Assembly: GCF_025642785.1 (NCBI RefSeq)
Contig: NZ_JANZKU010000005.1
Coordinates: forward strand, 210,091 to 274,090
DNA: 64,000 bases
From: Pseudomonas sp. RIT-PI-AD
GTDB lineage: Bacteria; Pseudomonadota; Gammaproteobacteria; Pseudomonadales; Pseudomonadaceae
Direction of reading: 5' to 3'
Positions 41,351 through 48,842 of this stretch are shown piece after piece. A program made the position numbers and the translations under genes. A model generated the notes under the pieces. That model saw only the letters and a list, made by a program, of their open reading frames with translations, was not told the DNA's origin and did not search any database. Numbering within the stretch: the stretch's first letter is position 1; each line of letters begins with the position of its first letter.

Positions 41351-42754
41351 ATGGAAAACAAATTTAAAGAATTTGAACTGAAGTTTGTCATGGATGAATA
41401 TTTCGCTGAACAAGGAAAATCAGTCCAGCAAAAATCTGATGGAGATTACTATGAAGATGAAAAAAAGCTAAATCCATTAGCTCAGCTTGATAAATATGTG
41501 CAAGATTTGCCAAAAATAACAGGTACGGCAAATTATAAGACTACGCTTGGTATGGCAGAGAAGTTGATACCGGTTATTTATAAGGACCTAAATAGCGGTA
41601 ATTTCAATAATACTGCTAGAACCTTCACAATGCTGGGTACTGCGCTAATCCCCTATGGGGGTGCGATCATTACCCCGTTAATTGGAATAATATGGAAAGA
41701 GGATACATCAGGGCAGGAAGCTAAGCTGCAGAAAATGATGAGAGAACTTTCTGATTTAATGGGAAAGAAGATCGAGGACTATGATATATCAAAATTGAAA
41801 CAAAAAAATGAAGCGCTGCTTGATGTATTAAAAAAATTTGAAGACTCAGTGAATAATTTGCCTCAAGATTATAGTGAGGTTCAAGAATATTCAGACACTA
41901 TTCAGCTTGCAAATGCACGTTATGCAGATATGATAAATGTCAAGTTTGAAGAGCTGATTAAAGAGTCCTCTACGCCCGGCTATGATGTGGCAGAGCTGCC
42001 TGTTTATACCGTAATTGCTAGTGCTCATTTGATGTTTTTGAAGTTTATGCAGGAGAACGCTGTCAAGCATCCTAGGATTCAAATGGATGCTGAGCACTAT
42101 AGCAGGTATTTCTCAAGGTTTGAGGATGTCGCTGTTAAATATAAAAATTATATTTATGGTGTTTGGTATAGGGTCTATTCGAGTTTTCACGCCCAGACTG
42201 GTGGACATCTGCGCACTGAATCGCAGTTAAATTTTTATACGAAAATTATAAATCTGAAAGCTCAAACTTTGGATAGTGATACATTCGTTATTGCATCGAA
42301 TCCGACCGTTGATAGAAGCGTTACTGGTTTCAAAAAAGAAAAAAATAAGTGGTTCTACTACAGTCCTAAAAACGGGTTTAAGAATATGAATGGGAGGCTA
42401 TTTACACAGGGCCAAATGGTTACTGGATGGGTGTCGGTGTTGAGCGGCGGAGTTTACAAGACCTTTTATCTTTGTGAAACAGATGATGAAAAAAATTCTG
42501 CGGGTGAAAAATTTGAAAAAGGCGAAATGTTCATCGGTTGGTATCATGGGGATGAGTGGTACTACATGGACTCTGAAGGCGAAATGCTTAATAACAGTTG
42601 GAAACAAATTAAAGATACTGCTACAAATGTAGATCATTGGTATTTCTTCAAGCTGGGTGGTGCGATGACGCGCAGCGAAAACGGCGTACAAATCAGCGGG
42701 AAGAAGTATGATTTTGATGCTAATGGAGTTTGTACTACTCCTAACGGGTACTAG
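41351..42754 (+). CDS. Cry-toxin-like helical protein with C-terminal cell-wall-binding-like repeats
   Basis: A 467-residue protein, start at 41351 behind AAAGGAGA. Residues ~90-300 resemble the seven-helix domain I of insecticidal delta-endotoxins: 'LGTALIPYGGAIITPLIGIIW' (95-115) matches the early hydrophobic hairpin, and 'ELPVYTVIASAHLMFLKF' (215-232) matches the conserved central helix (Cry: L-P-x-Y-x-x-A-x-x-x-H-L). Instead of Cry domains II and III, residues ~325-460 carry aromatic/glycine repeats ('WFYYSPKNGFKNMNGRLF', 'GWYHGDEWYYMDSEGEML', 'HWYFFKLGGAMT') of the choline/cell-wall-binding type. This would be a pore-forming helical bundle with a carbohydrate- or choline-binding tail. 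No signal peptide. Last gene of the cassette. Confidence 0.65.
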   Translation: MENKFKEFELKFVMDEYFAEQGKSVQQKSDGDYYEDEKKLNPLAQLDKYVQDLPKITGTANYKTTLGMAEKLIPVIYKDLNSGNFNNTARTFTMLGTALIPYGGAIITPLIGIIWKEDTSGQEAKLQKMMRELSDLMGKKIEDYDISKLKQKNEALLDVLKKFEDSVNNLPQDYSEVQEYSDTIQLANARYADMINVKFEELIKESSTPGYDVAELPVYTVIASAHLMFLKFMQENAVKHPRIQMDAEHYSRYFSRFEDVAVKYKNYIYGVWYRVYSSFHAQTGGHLRTESQLNFYTKIINLKAQTLDSDTFVIASNPTVDRSVTGFKKEKNKWFYYSPKNGFKNMNGRLFTQGQMVTGWVSVLSGGVYKTFYLCETDDEKNSAGEKFEKGEMFIGWYHGDEWYYMDSEGEMLNNSWKQIKDTATNVDHWYFFKLGGAMTRSENGVQISGKKYDFDANGVCTTPNGY

Positions 42755-42847
42755 CATCCGCTTGTGAGAAGTAGATGTCAGCTTCACTATTTCGTAGCTT
42801 CGAAATTTCTCCTATTTTTCTGTATGGCCACTACAGTGTGGAAATAA

Positions 42848-42869
42848 AAGTCCTGCCCTTGCAGGGCTT
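42848..42869 (+). terminator. terminator of the toxin-like cassette
   Basis: A 9-bp stem (42848-42856 with 42861-42869, one G-T pair) with a 4-nt loop, followed by TTTATTATTCTT. It lies about 95 bp after the Cry-like gene and marks the end of the cassette before the IS element. Confidence 0.85.
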
Positions 42870-42949
42870 TTATTATTCTTGTTTGTTGATTTTTTCCATT
42901 ATTGATGACATATCTACAGACAGGCTAAATTGAGACGCTTGGGGAGATT

Positions 42950-43387
42950 CTAGGTTTTGTACGAAAAGTACCACCGCATACAACGAAGGCTGCAGGCCAA
43001 GGTGACCATAGCTGCAAAGCTCTTGGCCAGCTTGTCGTAGCGGGTACCTATCCTGCGGTTCTCTTTTAACCAGCCAAACATCCGTTCAATGATGTTCCGC
43101 TGCCGATACTTTGGACGATCAAAGAGCCGTGGAAGGCCTGGCCGAGGCTTGCGCGGCATAGTCCGGAGCGGGATCACCGGCTGCATTTGGTACCGGTCGC
43201 AGTAGTGGCGCAGATGTTCTGCGTCATAGCCTTTGTCAGCCAGTAACCAGCGGCTGCGTTTGCGTGGTCGTCCCGGTTTACCGGGAATTCGCACCTGATC
43301 CAGCAGCGGTTGGGCATGGGCGATATCGCTGGCTTGGCCTGGTGAAAGCATGAAGCGTAACGGAACGCCATTGGCGTCACAGATCAT
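42950..43387 (-). CDS. IS5-family transposase, second frame (OrfB)
   Basis: The C-terminal catalytic part, 'DHALGRSRGGLTTKIHMI' through the DDE-domain end 'RYQMQPVIPLRTMPRKPR' and 'RQRNIIERMFGWLKENRRI' (the Y-R-E/K type IS4/IS5 motif). It is expressed with OrfA by frameshifting at a run of A6G5 near 43,445. Its TAG stop lies in the flanking CTAG, outside the IS. Confidence 0.88.
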   Translation of the reverse strand: MICDANGVPLRFMLSPGQASDIAHAQPLLDQVRIPGKPGRPRKRSRWLLADKGYDAEHLRHYCDRYQMQPVIPLRTMPRKPRPGLPRLFDRPKYRQRNIIERMFGWLKENRRIGTRYDKLAKSFAAMVTLACSLRCMRWYFSYKT

Positions 43388-43434
43388 GTGAATCTTGGTG
43401 GTAAGGCCGCCTCGGCTGCGCCCCAGAGCATGAT

Positions 43435-43803
43435 CTAGCGGTTCTTCAGGCCCCCTTTTTTCCCGGCACCTGAAGAGGCTCGGGTTGTACGTATCGCAGT
43501 GGAGTCGATCATCCAGGTGTCTAGGTCGATAAGCCCTTCCCGGTTCGATTGGATGTGCAAGCGCTCCAGTATCCGGTCGAACGTACCGTCATCGCGCCAG
43601 TCACGAAAGCGCTGATATACCGTCGACCAGGGCCCAAAGCGTTCCGGCAGATCACGCCAAGCAGCGCCCGAGCAGAGGGTCCACAGGATTCCATGGAGCA
43701 CCAAGCGATCATCGCTGCGCGGGCGCCCCATTTTCTGCTCTGGAGAAACCAGATCCTTGATCAATTCCCACGATGCGTCGCAGAGTTCGTAGCGCCTTGC
43801 CAT
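43435..43803 (-). CDS. IS5-family transposase, first frame (OrfA)
   Basis: N-terminal part of the transposase starting MARRYELCDASWELIKDLV at 43803, with the DUF4096-type 'RSDDRLVLHGILWTLCSGAAW' region and 'DLDTWMIDSTAIRTTRAS', which has the first catalytic aspartate. It ends at TAG (43435) just after a homopolymer run (AAAAAAGGGGG) where frameshifting gives the OrfAB fusion. Confidence 0.88.
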   Translation of the reverse strand: MARRYELCDASWELIKDLVSPEQKMGRPRSDDRLVLHGILWTLCSGAAWRDLPERFGPWSTVYQRFRDWRDDGTFDRILERLHIQSNREGLIDLDTWMIDSTAIRTTRASSGAGKKGGLKNR

Positions 43804-44141
43804 GGGGCCTCCAGCCAATCATGGAGGTAATTTTACCCATACCGACTTTTCGTACAAAACCTAGGCCCAAGTCCTCCATTTCGCTGGCCGCCCTGGGCCG
43901 TTTGTCTCGGCATGAGTGTGCCTGCAATTGCCATACGCCTGGCGCCACCGAGTCGGTTGCAGCATTGGAGTGGTGAGCCTCTTCCTTCCGCGGCGGTTAT
44001 TAGGTGCATGGGCTTTGGATGCTGCTTCCGCAAGCCGACGGCAACGTCGCTGCACCAACGTTTCCGAGGGTGTTTGGCTCATCCTCTAAACCAATCACTC
44101 GATTCTCTCGCCGAGCGGCCCACCCACGTGGGCCTTCGGCA

Positions 44142-45392
44142 TCAGAAGTAGTAGCCGATGTTGACGTTGGTCCGGTAGTACCACTGGTTGCTGCCCTCGG
44201 ACGAGGTGTTGGTCCAGCCCGTGCCGTTTTCCGCGCCACCGAAGGGGTTGGCGTTCTTCGCCCAGGTCAGGTCGACCCAGGCCATCACCGGGAAGGCGAA
44301 CAACTGCACGCCGAAGGTGTACATCTGCGAGTCGTCCCAGCCGCTCTTGTCTTTCATCATGCGGCTGTAGTCGTTGTAGACCTTGATTTTCTTCAGCGGG
44401 CCGAGCTCGGGGGTGTTGATGTCGTAGCTGACGTTCAGCGCCGCCAGGTTGGCTTTGGAGGCGATCAGGTACGCCGGCGTGAGGCCATTGCCGCCCATCA
44501 GCACCGAATCCTCGCTGACGCCGCTGGGGTTTTTCGGGTCGTACTCGTAGCGGATCGCCTGGGCGGTGGCGGTCCAGGGGCCATTGTTGATTACCGTATG
44601 CAAGCCGCCGGCCCAGTAGCTGCCGTTGTCGTCGGTGGTCTCGTTGTAGAGCTGCGAAGCGGCCAGCGAGGCACCGATTTCGGTCTTCCAGTCGCCGCTG
44701 ATGAAGGTGCGGGCGACGCGGGCGTTGACCTGGTTGCGTTTCTCGTTGTCCTGCCGGGACTGGGTGAAGGCCACGGCGTTTTCCTTGACGTCGGCGTAGC
44801 GGGAAATCTCGCCGGAGTAGCGCGTGCCGTTGGGCGCCATGCGTGGGAAATAGCCCAGTTGCAGGTCCCAATCGCTGTCCTTGTAGCTGTATTTGGCCCC
44901 CAGTCCGTCGCTCACGCCATACCCCATGAAGAACGGGATGTGATAGCTCCAGCCGAACTGCGGATAAGGCTCCAGGCCGAACGGCTTGAACGGCAGGCCC
45001 ACCTGCACGTTGGATTGCTCGGTGAGGTTGTAGCCGACATAACCGCGGTCGATGGAGCGCTTGTTGAGGTCGTAGAACCAGTAATTGATGTCGAAGAATG
45101 CTTTCTTATAGGTGCCCTTGACATCGAAACGCAGGGTATCGAACAACCAGCGAGTATTGTTTTCGCTGGTATCCCAGTGCTCGTCGCGCCAGTTGGTGCG
45201 CAAGGCGCCGCCCACATCGAAGCTCGCCTCGCCGTCGGCGCTGCGCCAGGAAATGTGCGGAAAGGGTTTCTTCGGCGCTTGCGGCACAACCGGTGCGGCC
45301 ACCGATTGCGTAGCGGTGGGGTCGGAGCCCGCCTCGGCGACACACAGGCCCGCATTAAGCAACAACCCCACTCCCATGATGTACTTATTCAT
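44142..45392 (-). CDS. outer-membrane porin of the catabolic cluster
   Basis: A 416-residue protein with a signal peptide (MNKYIMGVGLLLNAGLCVAEA) and alternating beta strands rich in aromatic residues ending in 'NVNIGYYF', the C-terminal phenylalanine typical of outer-membrane beta-barrels. It resembles phosphate-selective-porin-like and DUF1302-like barrels rather than OprD. It probably lets the cluster's substrate through the outer membrane. It is separated from the reductase gene by 417 bp with a terminator, so it has its own promoter; a striking palindrome lies about 170 bp upstream. Confidence 0.8.
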   Translation of the reverse strand: MNKYIMGVGLLLNAGLCVAEAGSDPTATQSVAAPVVPQAPKKPFPHISWRSADGEASFDVGGALRTNWRDEHWDTSENNTRWLFDTLRFDVKGTYKKAFFDINYWFYDLNKRSIDRGYVGYNLTEQSNVQVGLPFKPFGLEPYPQFGWSYHIPFFMGYGVSDGLGAKYSYKDSDWDLQLGYFPRMAPNGTRYSGEISRYADVKENAVAFTQSRQDNEKRNQVNARVARTFISGDWKTEIGASLAASQLYNETTDDNGSYWAGGLHTVINNGPWTATAQAIRYEYDPKNPSGVSEDSVLMGGNGLTPAYLIASKANLAALNVSYDINTPELGPLKKIKVYNDYSRMMKDKSGWDDSQMYTFGVQLFAFPVMAWVDLTWAKNANPFGGAENGTGWTNTSSEGSNQWYYRTNVNIGYYF

Positions 45393-45558
45393 CGCGCTCT
45401 CACCTGCATTGTCTGGCGGCTGAGTTGACCGGCAATAAGAGGCCCCTATCTCTGCGGATACGTATGCCTGGAAGTTGCACGATCAAGTGTTGTTTCAGGG
45501 GTGGCTTGCCGTTTTACCAGTAAGCCAATAGGAATAAAGCAGAATGCATGCCATCTCT

Positions 45559-45595
45559 AAAATTAAAGTTTTTATTAATAAAAATCTTTAATTTT
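45559..45595. promoter_or_regulatory. 37-bp AT-rich near-perfect palindrome upstream of the porin gene
   Basis: AAAATTAAAG (45559-45568) and CTTTAATTTT (45586-45595) flank TTTTTATTAATAAAAA, itself a perfect palindrome; the only break in symmetry is one extra T. It is embedded in GC-rich DNA, between the operon terminator and the porin start (45392, minus strand). Possible operator or promoter element for the porin gene. Confidence 0.6.
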
Positions 45596-45762
45596 CAATT
45601 AATTACCTGTGAAACGGAGCGGCGTGTATCACTGATGAAACTTGCGAAAACGTGGGTTACCTAAGTGCACACGAAAAGCGCGAACATGGTGCGAATCGAA
45701 ACTTCTTGGGGCAGGGAATGTTTCAGCTATTGCGATGGTTTGTTTCTCGTGTTCATACGGGC

Positions 45763-45785
45763 AAAAAAAGCCGACGGAAGTCGGC
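45763..45785 (-). terminator. terminator of the catabolic operon
   Basis: Stem GCCGAC/GTCGGC (45770-45775 with 45780-45785) with a GGAA loop, followed on the minus strand by seven Ts (45769-45763). It lies 25 bp past the reductase stop. Confidence 0.9.
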
Positions 45786-45809
45786 AAGAGCTTTCACAAC
45801 TGCAAGTAA

Positions 45810-46769
45810 TTAGATGTCGAGTACCAGGCGCCGGCTCTTGCAACCGGACACACATACCATCATCGATTGGTTGGCCGCGCGTTCGGCCTTGCTCAATACC
45901 CCATCGCGGTGATCGATGTCGCCTTCCAGCACCTTGGTTTCGCAGGAACCACACACACCTTCGCGGCAGCTGTAATCGATATCGCATCCGGCTTCGAGCA
46001 ATACGTCGAGCAAGTTCAGGCCGGGTTCGACCGAGAGCGTCTTGCCGGACCTCTTCAGTTCCACGCTGTAGCTGTCCTGGGCATCCTCGGATGGCGGCAG
46101 TTCGGCTGCGGCAAAGCGCTCGATATGGGCATGGGGGTAGCCGAGGCTTTCGCAGGTGCTTTCGAACGCATCGAGCATGGGCGTCGGCCCACAGCAGTAG
46201 AAATGCGTATCGGCCGGTTGCCCCGCCAAATAGTGACGGAGGTCGGGAACGGTGTTTTTCTCGTCGTTGAAGTGGAACACCACTTTGGCGTCGATACCGC
46301 TGAGTTCCTCGACCAGCGCCGCTTCCTTACGCGTGCGGGCGCAGTAGATCAGCTCGGCGGACTTACCCAGCGCCAACAATTGGCGAAACATGCAGTAGAT
46401 CGGGGTGATGCCGATCCCGCCGGCCACCAGCACGCTATGGGAGGCGTGGGTGTCGAGTTCGAAATTGTTGCGCGGCCGGGAAATCGGCAAGGTGGTGCCA
46501 ACCCGCAGTTGCTCGTGGACCCATTGCGAACCGCCGCGGCTGTTGCGGTCACGCAGGATACCGACCACGTAGCGACCCCGGTCGGCCGGCGAATTGAGCA
46601 ACGAGTAGCTACGGACCAGGCCGTTGGGCAGGTGCAGGTCGATGTGCGAGCCGGCCTCGAAGGGGGCGAACAGGGTGTCGCCGAACGGCCGCAGCTCGAC
46701 ACTCATGATGCCTTCGGCTTCATGGCGCAGGGTATGGACCAGCGCGGTGAGGGTGGAAGAATTGGACAT
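45810..46769 (-). CDS. PDR/VanB-type oxygenase reductase (FMN, NAD, 2Fe-2S)
   Basis: A 319-residue phthalate-dioxygenase-reductase family protein that passes electrons from NAD(P)H to the Rieske oxygenase encoded next door. Order: flavin domain with 'RSYSLLNSPAD' (~54-64), NAD domain with 'VLVAGGIGITPIYCMF' (~112) and a C-terminal plant-type ferredoxin with the cysteines C-x4-C-x2-C in 'DYSCREGVCGSC' (~262) and the fourth in 'MVCVSGC'. Last gene of the operon. Confidence 0.92.
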   Translation of the reverse strand: MSNSSTLTALVHTLRHEAEGIMSVELRPFGDTLFAPFEAGSHIDLHLPNGLVRSYSLLNSPADRGRYVVGILRDRNSRGGSQWVHEQLRVGTTLPISRPRNNFELDTHASHSVLVAGGIGITPIYCMFRQLLALGKSAELIYCARTRKEAALVEELSGIDAKVVFHFNDEKNTVPDLRHYLAGQPADTHFYCCGPTPMLDAFESTCESLGYPHAHIERFAAAELPPSEDAQDSYSVELKRSGKTLSVEPGLNLLDVLLEAGCDIDYSCREGVCGSCETKVLEGDIDHRDGVLSKAERAANQSMMVCVSGCKSRRLVLDI

Positions 46770-46772
46770 CGT

Positions 46773-47252
46773 TCAGCCCTTCTTGATAGACGTTTGAACA
46801 GGGGGTACGGCCGCGCGCAGGTCGATGTCGAGCCGTGCGCCGGCTTCGATTTCCACCACCAGCTCGGGAAAGACCAGGCCGCTGACCTGCACCAGGGTCG
46901 AAGTGGGGTAGTGCGCGAAGCCGGCGAAGAAGTCCCGGCGAGCGCGGCCCACTTCGTCCTTGTCGGCGATGGCGGTGACGTACACGGTCAGGCGGTAGAT
47001 ATTGCCGATATGGCCCCCGGCGGCCTCGACCAACGCTTTGGCCTTCTCCAGCACCACCAGGGTCTGCTCGTAGGCGCCCAGTGGCGTAGCGGCCTCGGCG
47101 GCCTGGCGTGTGGCGGGGTGGGCGGTCATGCCGGACATCACCACTTCGTGGCCGATCAGCAGCGCATTGGACCAGGTGGCGGCGGCCAGCTCGCCCAGGC
47201 CCGGGGCCTGGACGCGGCGGACCGCCACGGCTGCGCTGGAGGCGCCGCTCAT
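46773..47252 (-). CDS. RidA/YjgF-family protein
   Basis: A 159-residue protein of the RidA superfamily, whose members hydrolyse enamine/imine intermediates to ketones plus ammonia. 'GHIGNIYRLTVYVTAIADKDE' and 'TSTLVQVSGLVFPELVVEIEA' are the family core; the arginine of the archetypal active site (R-x-x-x-Q-V in RidA) is replaced, so its exact activity is uncertain. Start at 47252 overlaps the Rieske stop. It suggests an imine or enamine in the pathway. Confidence 0.85.
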   Translation of the reverse strand: MSGASSAAVAVRRVQAPGLGELAAATWSNALLIGHEVVMSGMTAHPATRQAAEAATPLGAYEQTLVVLEKAKALVEAAGGHIGNIYRLTVYVTAIADKDEVGRARRDFFAGFAHYPTSTLVQVSGLVFPELVVEIEAGARLDIDLRAAVPPVQTSIKKG

Positions 47253-48283
47253 GAGACGGCCTTGGTCTCGATCAGCGCCATCTGTTCCTTGGCCTTGCTC
47301 TTGAGGTAGCGACGGATGCGCACCACGCCGAGGTCGTGCTGGTACAGATTTTCCCGCTGGTTCGCGTCGAATTCCATGTTTTCCAGCAATACCCGGTCCT
47401 GTTCCAGTACCGCCCAGTGGCGGGCTTCGAGGCGATTCTTGTAGAGGAAGCGCCAGGTATCGCGCTGCCAGCCGGTCAGCGGCCGGGCGCGCCAGTGGAA
47501 CACGCCGCACATCTGCGTGCTGCCCGGCGTGTAGCTGCCGATGATGGTGAAATTGCCGCCCGGGCCGCCGGTCTTCGGATAGGGGATTTCCAGGCGCAGC
47601 CAATGGCAGCCGTTATCGAGGAATTCGGTCCAGTCGAAGTTGACGCCGCGCTGACCTTCCTTCTCGAAGAAGAAGCCTTGCTCGGTGTCGCGGGTGACGA
47701 ACTTGGCCGTGGCCTCGCCTTCGCTCATGGAGTGCGACATCTTGTGCAGGTAGGTGCCGTGCATCGGGTCCATGACGTTGTCGATGACGTAGCGGTAGTC
47801 GCCCTTCCACTCGGTGTAGCAGAGGAAGTGGCTCCACTCCGGTGAGGTCAGTTGCTCGGGCAGCACCAGTTCCGGCGGCTCGGCCAGGTGCGGGTCGGTG
47901 GCGTTGAAGACGAAGATCGCGCCCGCCACTTCGCGCACGTGGAACATGCGCGTCGGCCGGCTGCCTTCGAGCTTGCACCCGGGGCTGCCGGGTACCTTGG
48001 TGACGGTGCCGTCCCGGCGCACTTCGATGCCGTGGTAAGGGCATTGCAGGCGATCGCCCAGCACCGGACCCTGGGACAATGGCGCGCCGCGATGCGGGCA
48101 GTGGTCTTCCAGCGCGTGAACGCTGCCATCGTTGTCGCGCCACAGCACGATCTTGTAGCCCAGGCGGCGAATCGACACGGGCTTGTCGCCCAGCAGGGTC
48201 GAAGGCAACAGCGGGAACCAGAGGTCCTTGAGGCCTTTGGCGAGAATGTTTTCCACAGGATCGACGGTCAGCTGCATGTTCAT
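47249..48283 (-). CDS. Rieske non-heme iron oxygenase, large subunit
   Basis: A 344-residue aromatic-ring oxygenase of the phthalate/vanillate (type IA) group. The Rieske cluster ligands are in 'CPHRGAPLSQG' and 'CPYHG' (C-x-H...C-x-x-H, ~62-83), and the mononuclear iron site is 'NVMDPMHGTYLH' (N-x-x-D-x-x-H-x4-H, ~165). It hydroxylates or demethylates an aromatic or heterocyclic substrate with electrons from the reductase two genes on. No small subunit is present, as expected for this group. Confidence 0.93.
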   Translation of the reverse strand: MNMQLTVDPVENILAKGLKDLWFPLLPSTLLGDKPVSIRRLGYKIVLWRDNDGSVHALEDHCPHRGAPLSQGPVLGDRLQCPYHGIEVRRDGTVTKVPGSPGCKLEGSRPTRMFHVREVAGAIFVFNATDPHLAEPPELVLPEQLTSPEWSHFLCYTEWKGDYRYVIDNVMDPMHGTYLHKMSHSMSEGEATAKFVTRDTEQGFFFEKEGQRGVNFDWTEFLDNGCHWLRLEIPYPKTGGPGGNFTIIGSYTPGSTQMCGVFHWRARPLTGWQRDTWRFLYKNRLEARHWAVLEQDRVLLENMEFDANQRENLYQHDLGVVRIRRYLKSKAKEQMALIETKAVS

Positions 48284-48301
48284 GTTCTTATCCTCCGAGG
48301 C

Positions 48302-48523
48302 TCAGGCGCCGAGCTTGGCCATCAGGGTGCTGTAGGTGTCGGCGGTCCATTCGCCGTTGTTGAGGGGGCAGGGCGGGCCGGCCAGGTTCAGGTGCTCGAG
48401 CAGGCTGGGCAGGTCGTACTTGCCGGCGCCGAAGGCGCGCTCGATGGAATCGCCCAGCAAGTCCTCGAACGGTGTGTTCGGGCGCGAGCGGGTCTGGTGG
48501 GTTTCGTTGTAGGGTTCGCTCAT
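48302..48523 (-). CDS. small protein, recombinase-like HTH family
   Basis: A 73-residue protein (MSEPYNETHQTRSRPNTPFED...) of a type found beside this oxygenase cluster in Pseudomonas; databases name such proteins after a recombinase-like helix-turn-helix, as I recall. No catalytic residues visible. The ATG at 48523 directly follows the previous gene's stop at 48525. Confidence 0.7.
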   Translation of the reverse strand: MSEPYNETHQTRSRPNTPFEDLLGDSIERAFGAGKYDLPSLLEHLNLAGPPCPLNNGEWTADTYSTLMAKLGA

Positions 48524-48524
48524 T

Positions 48525-48842
48525 TCATTGGCCTCCGTTACGGACCCGTTCGCGGATCGTTTCGCGCACCGGGACAAAGTCATAGGTGGGGTAGCATTCG
48601 GTTCGGAACACGCCCCAGGCGGAACGCTCCAGCTCCAGGTTGAGCCGGGGCAGCAAGGCGGGTGGCAGACGCAGGGTGACGATCTGGCCAAGGCCCATGG
48701 CCACGGTCCAGGACACCACCTGCACGCCTTCGACGGGAAAGCGTTCCCACCAGTCGACCTTTTTCATGTGCTGCTGGATGTCGTCGAGGTTCTTGGCCTG
48801 GTCGTGCTTGAGCAGCAGGGTCAACAGCAGCGTGTCGGTCAT
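48525..48842 (-). CDS. conserved hypothetical protein of the catabolic cluster
   Basis: A 105-residue protein predicted as a compact alpha/beta fold ('GVQVVSWTVAMGLGQIVTLRL'), similar in size to dimeric alpha/beta-barrel (EthD/muconolactone-isomerase-like) proteins but without a diagnostic motif. Its start overlaps the VOC dioxygenase stop (ATGA), so it is made with it. Confidence 0.7.
   Translation of the reverse strand: MTDTLLLTLLLKHDQAKNLDDIQQHMKKVDWWERFPVEGVQVVSWTVAMGLGQIVTLRLPPALLPRLNLELERSAWGVFRTECYPTYDFVPVRETIRERVRNGGQ

Larger units (their letters stand above)
33023..43864. mobile_element. decayed prophage / integrative element at tRNA-Ser
   Basis: Runs from the second att repeat through integrase and methylase remnants, phage tail genes, an AT-rich toxin-like cassette and an IS5-family element. 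The left edge is well defined by att; the right edge is not, as I find no further att copy before the porin gene at 44,142. Capsid, packaging, lysis and replication genes are missing, so it is defective. The mixture of lambdoid (integrase, methylases) and D3112-like (tail) parts is typical of phage mosaics. Confidence 0.65.
42950..43864 (-). mobile_element. IS5-family insertion sequence
   Basis: Perfect inverted ends: GGTTTTGTACGAAAAGT at 42954-42970 and its complement at 43844-43860, flanked on both sides by CTAG (42950-42953 and 43861-43864), a 4-bp target duplication of the YTAR type known for IS5. The element proper is about 907 bp and holds two transposase frames. It looks intact and could be active. 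Confidence 0.92.

Noticed and set aside
43861..44082. Arg-rich 73-codon minus-strand frame beside the IS element
   Set aside because: No ribosome site or recognisable domain; the frame runs to the IS edge and looks accidental.
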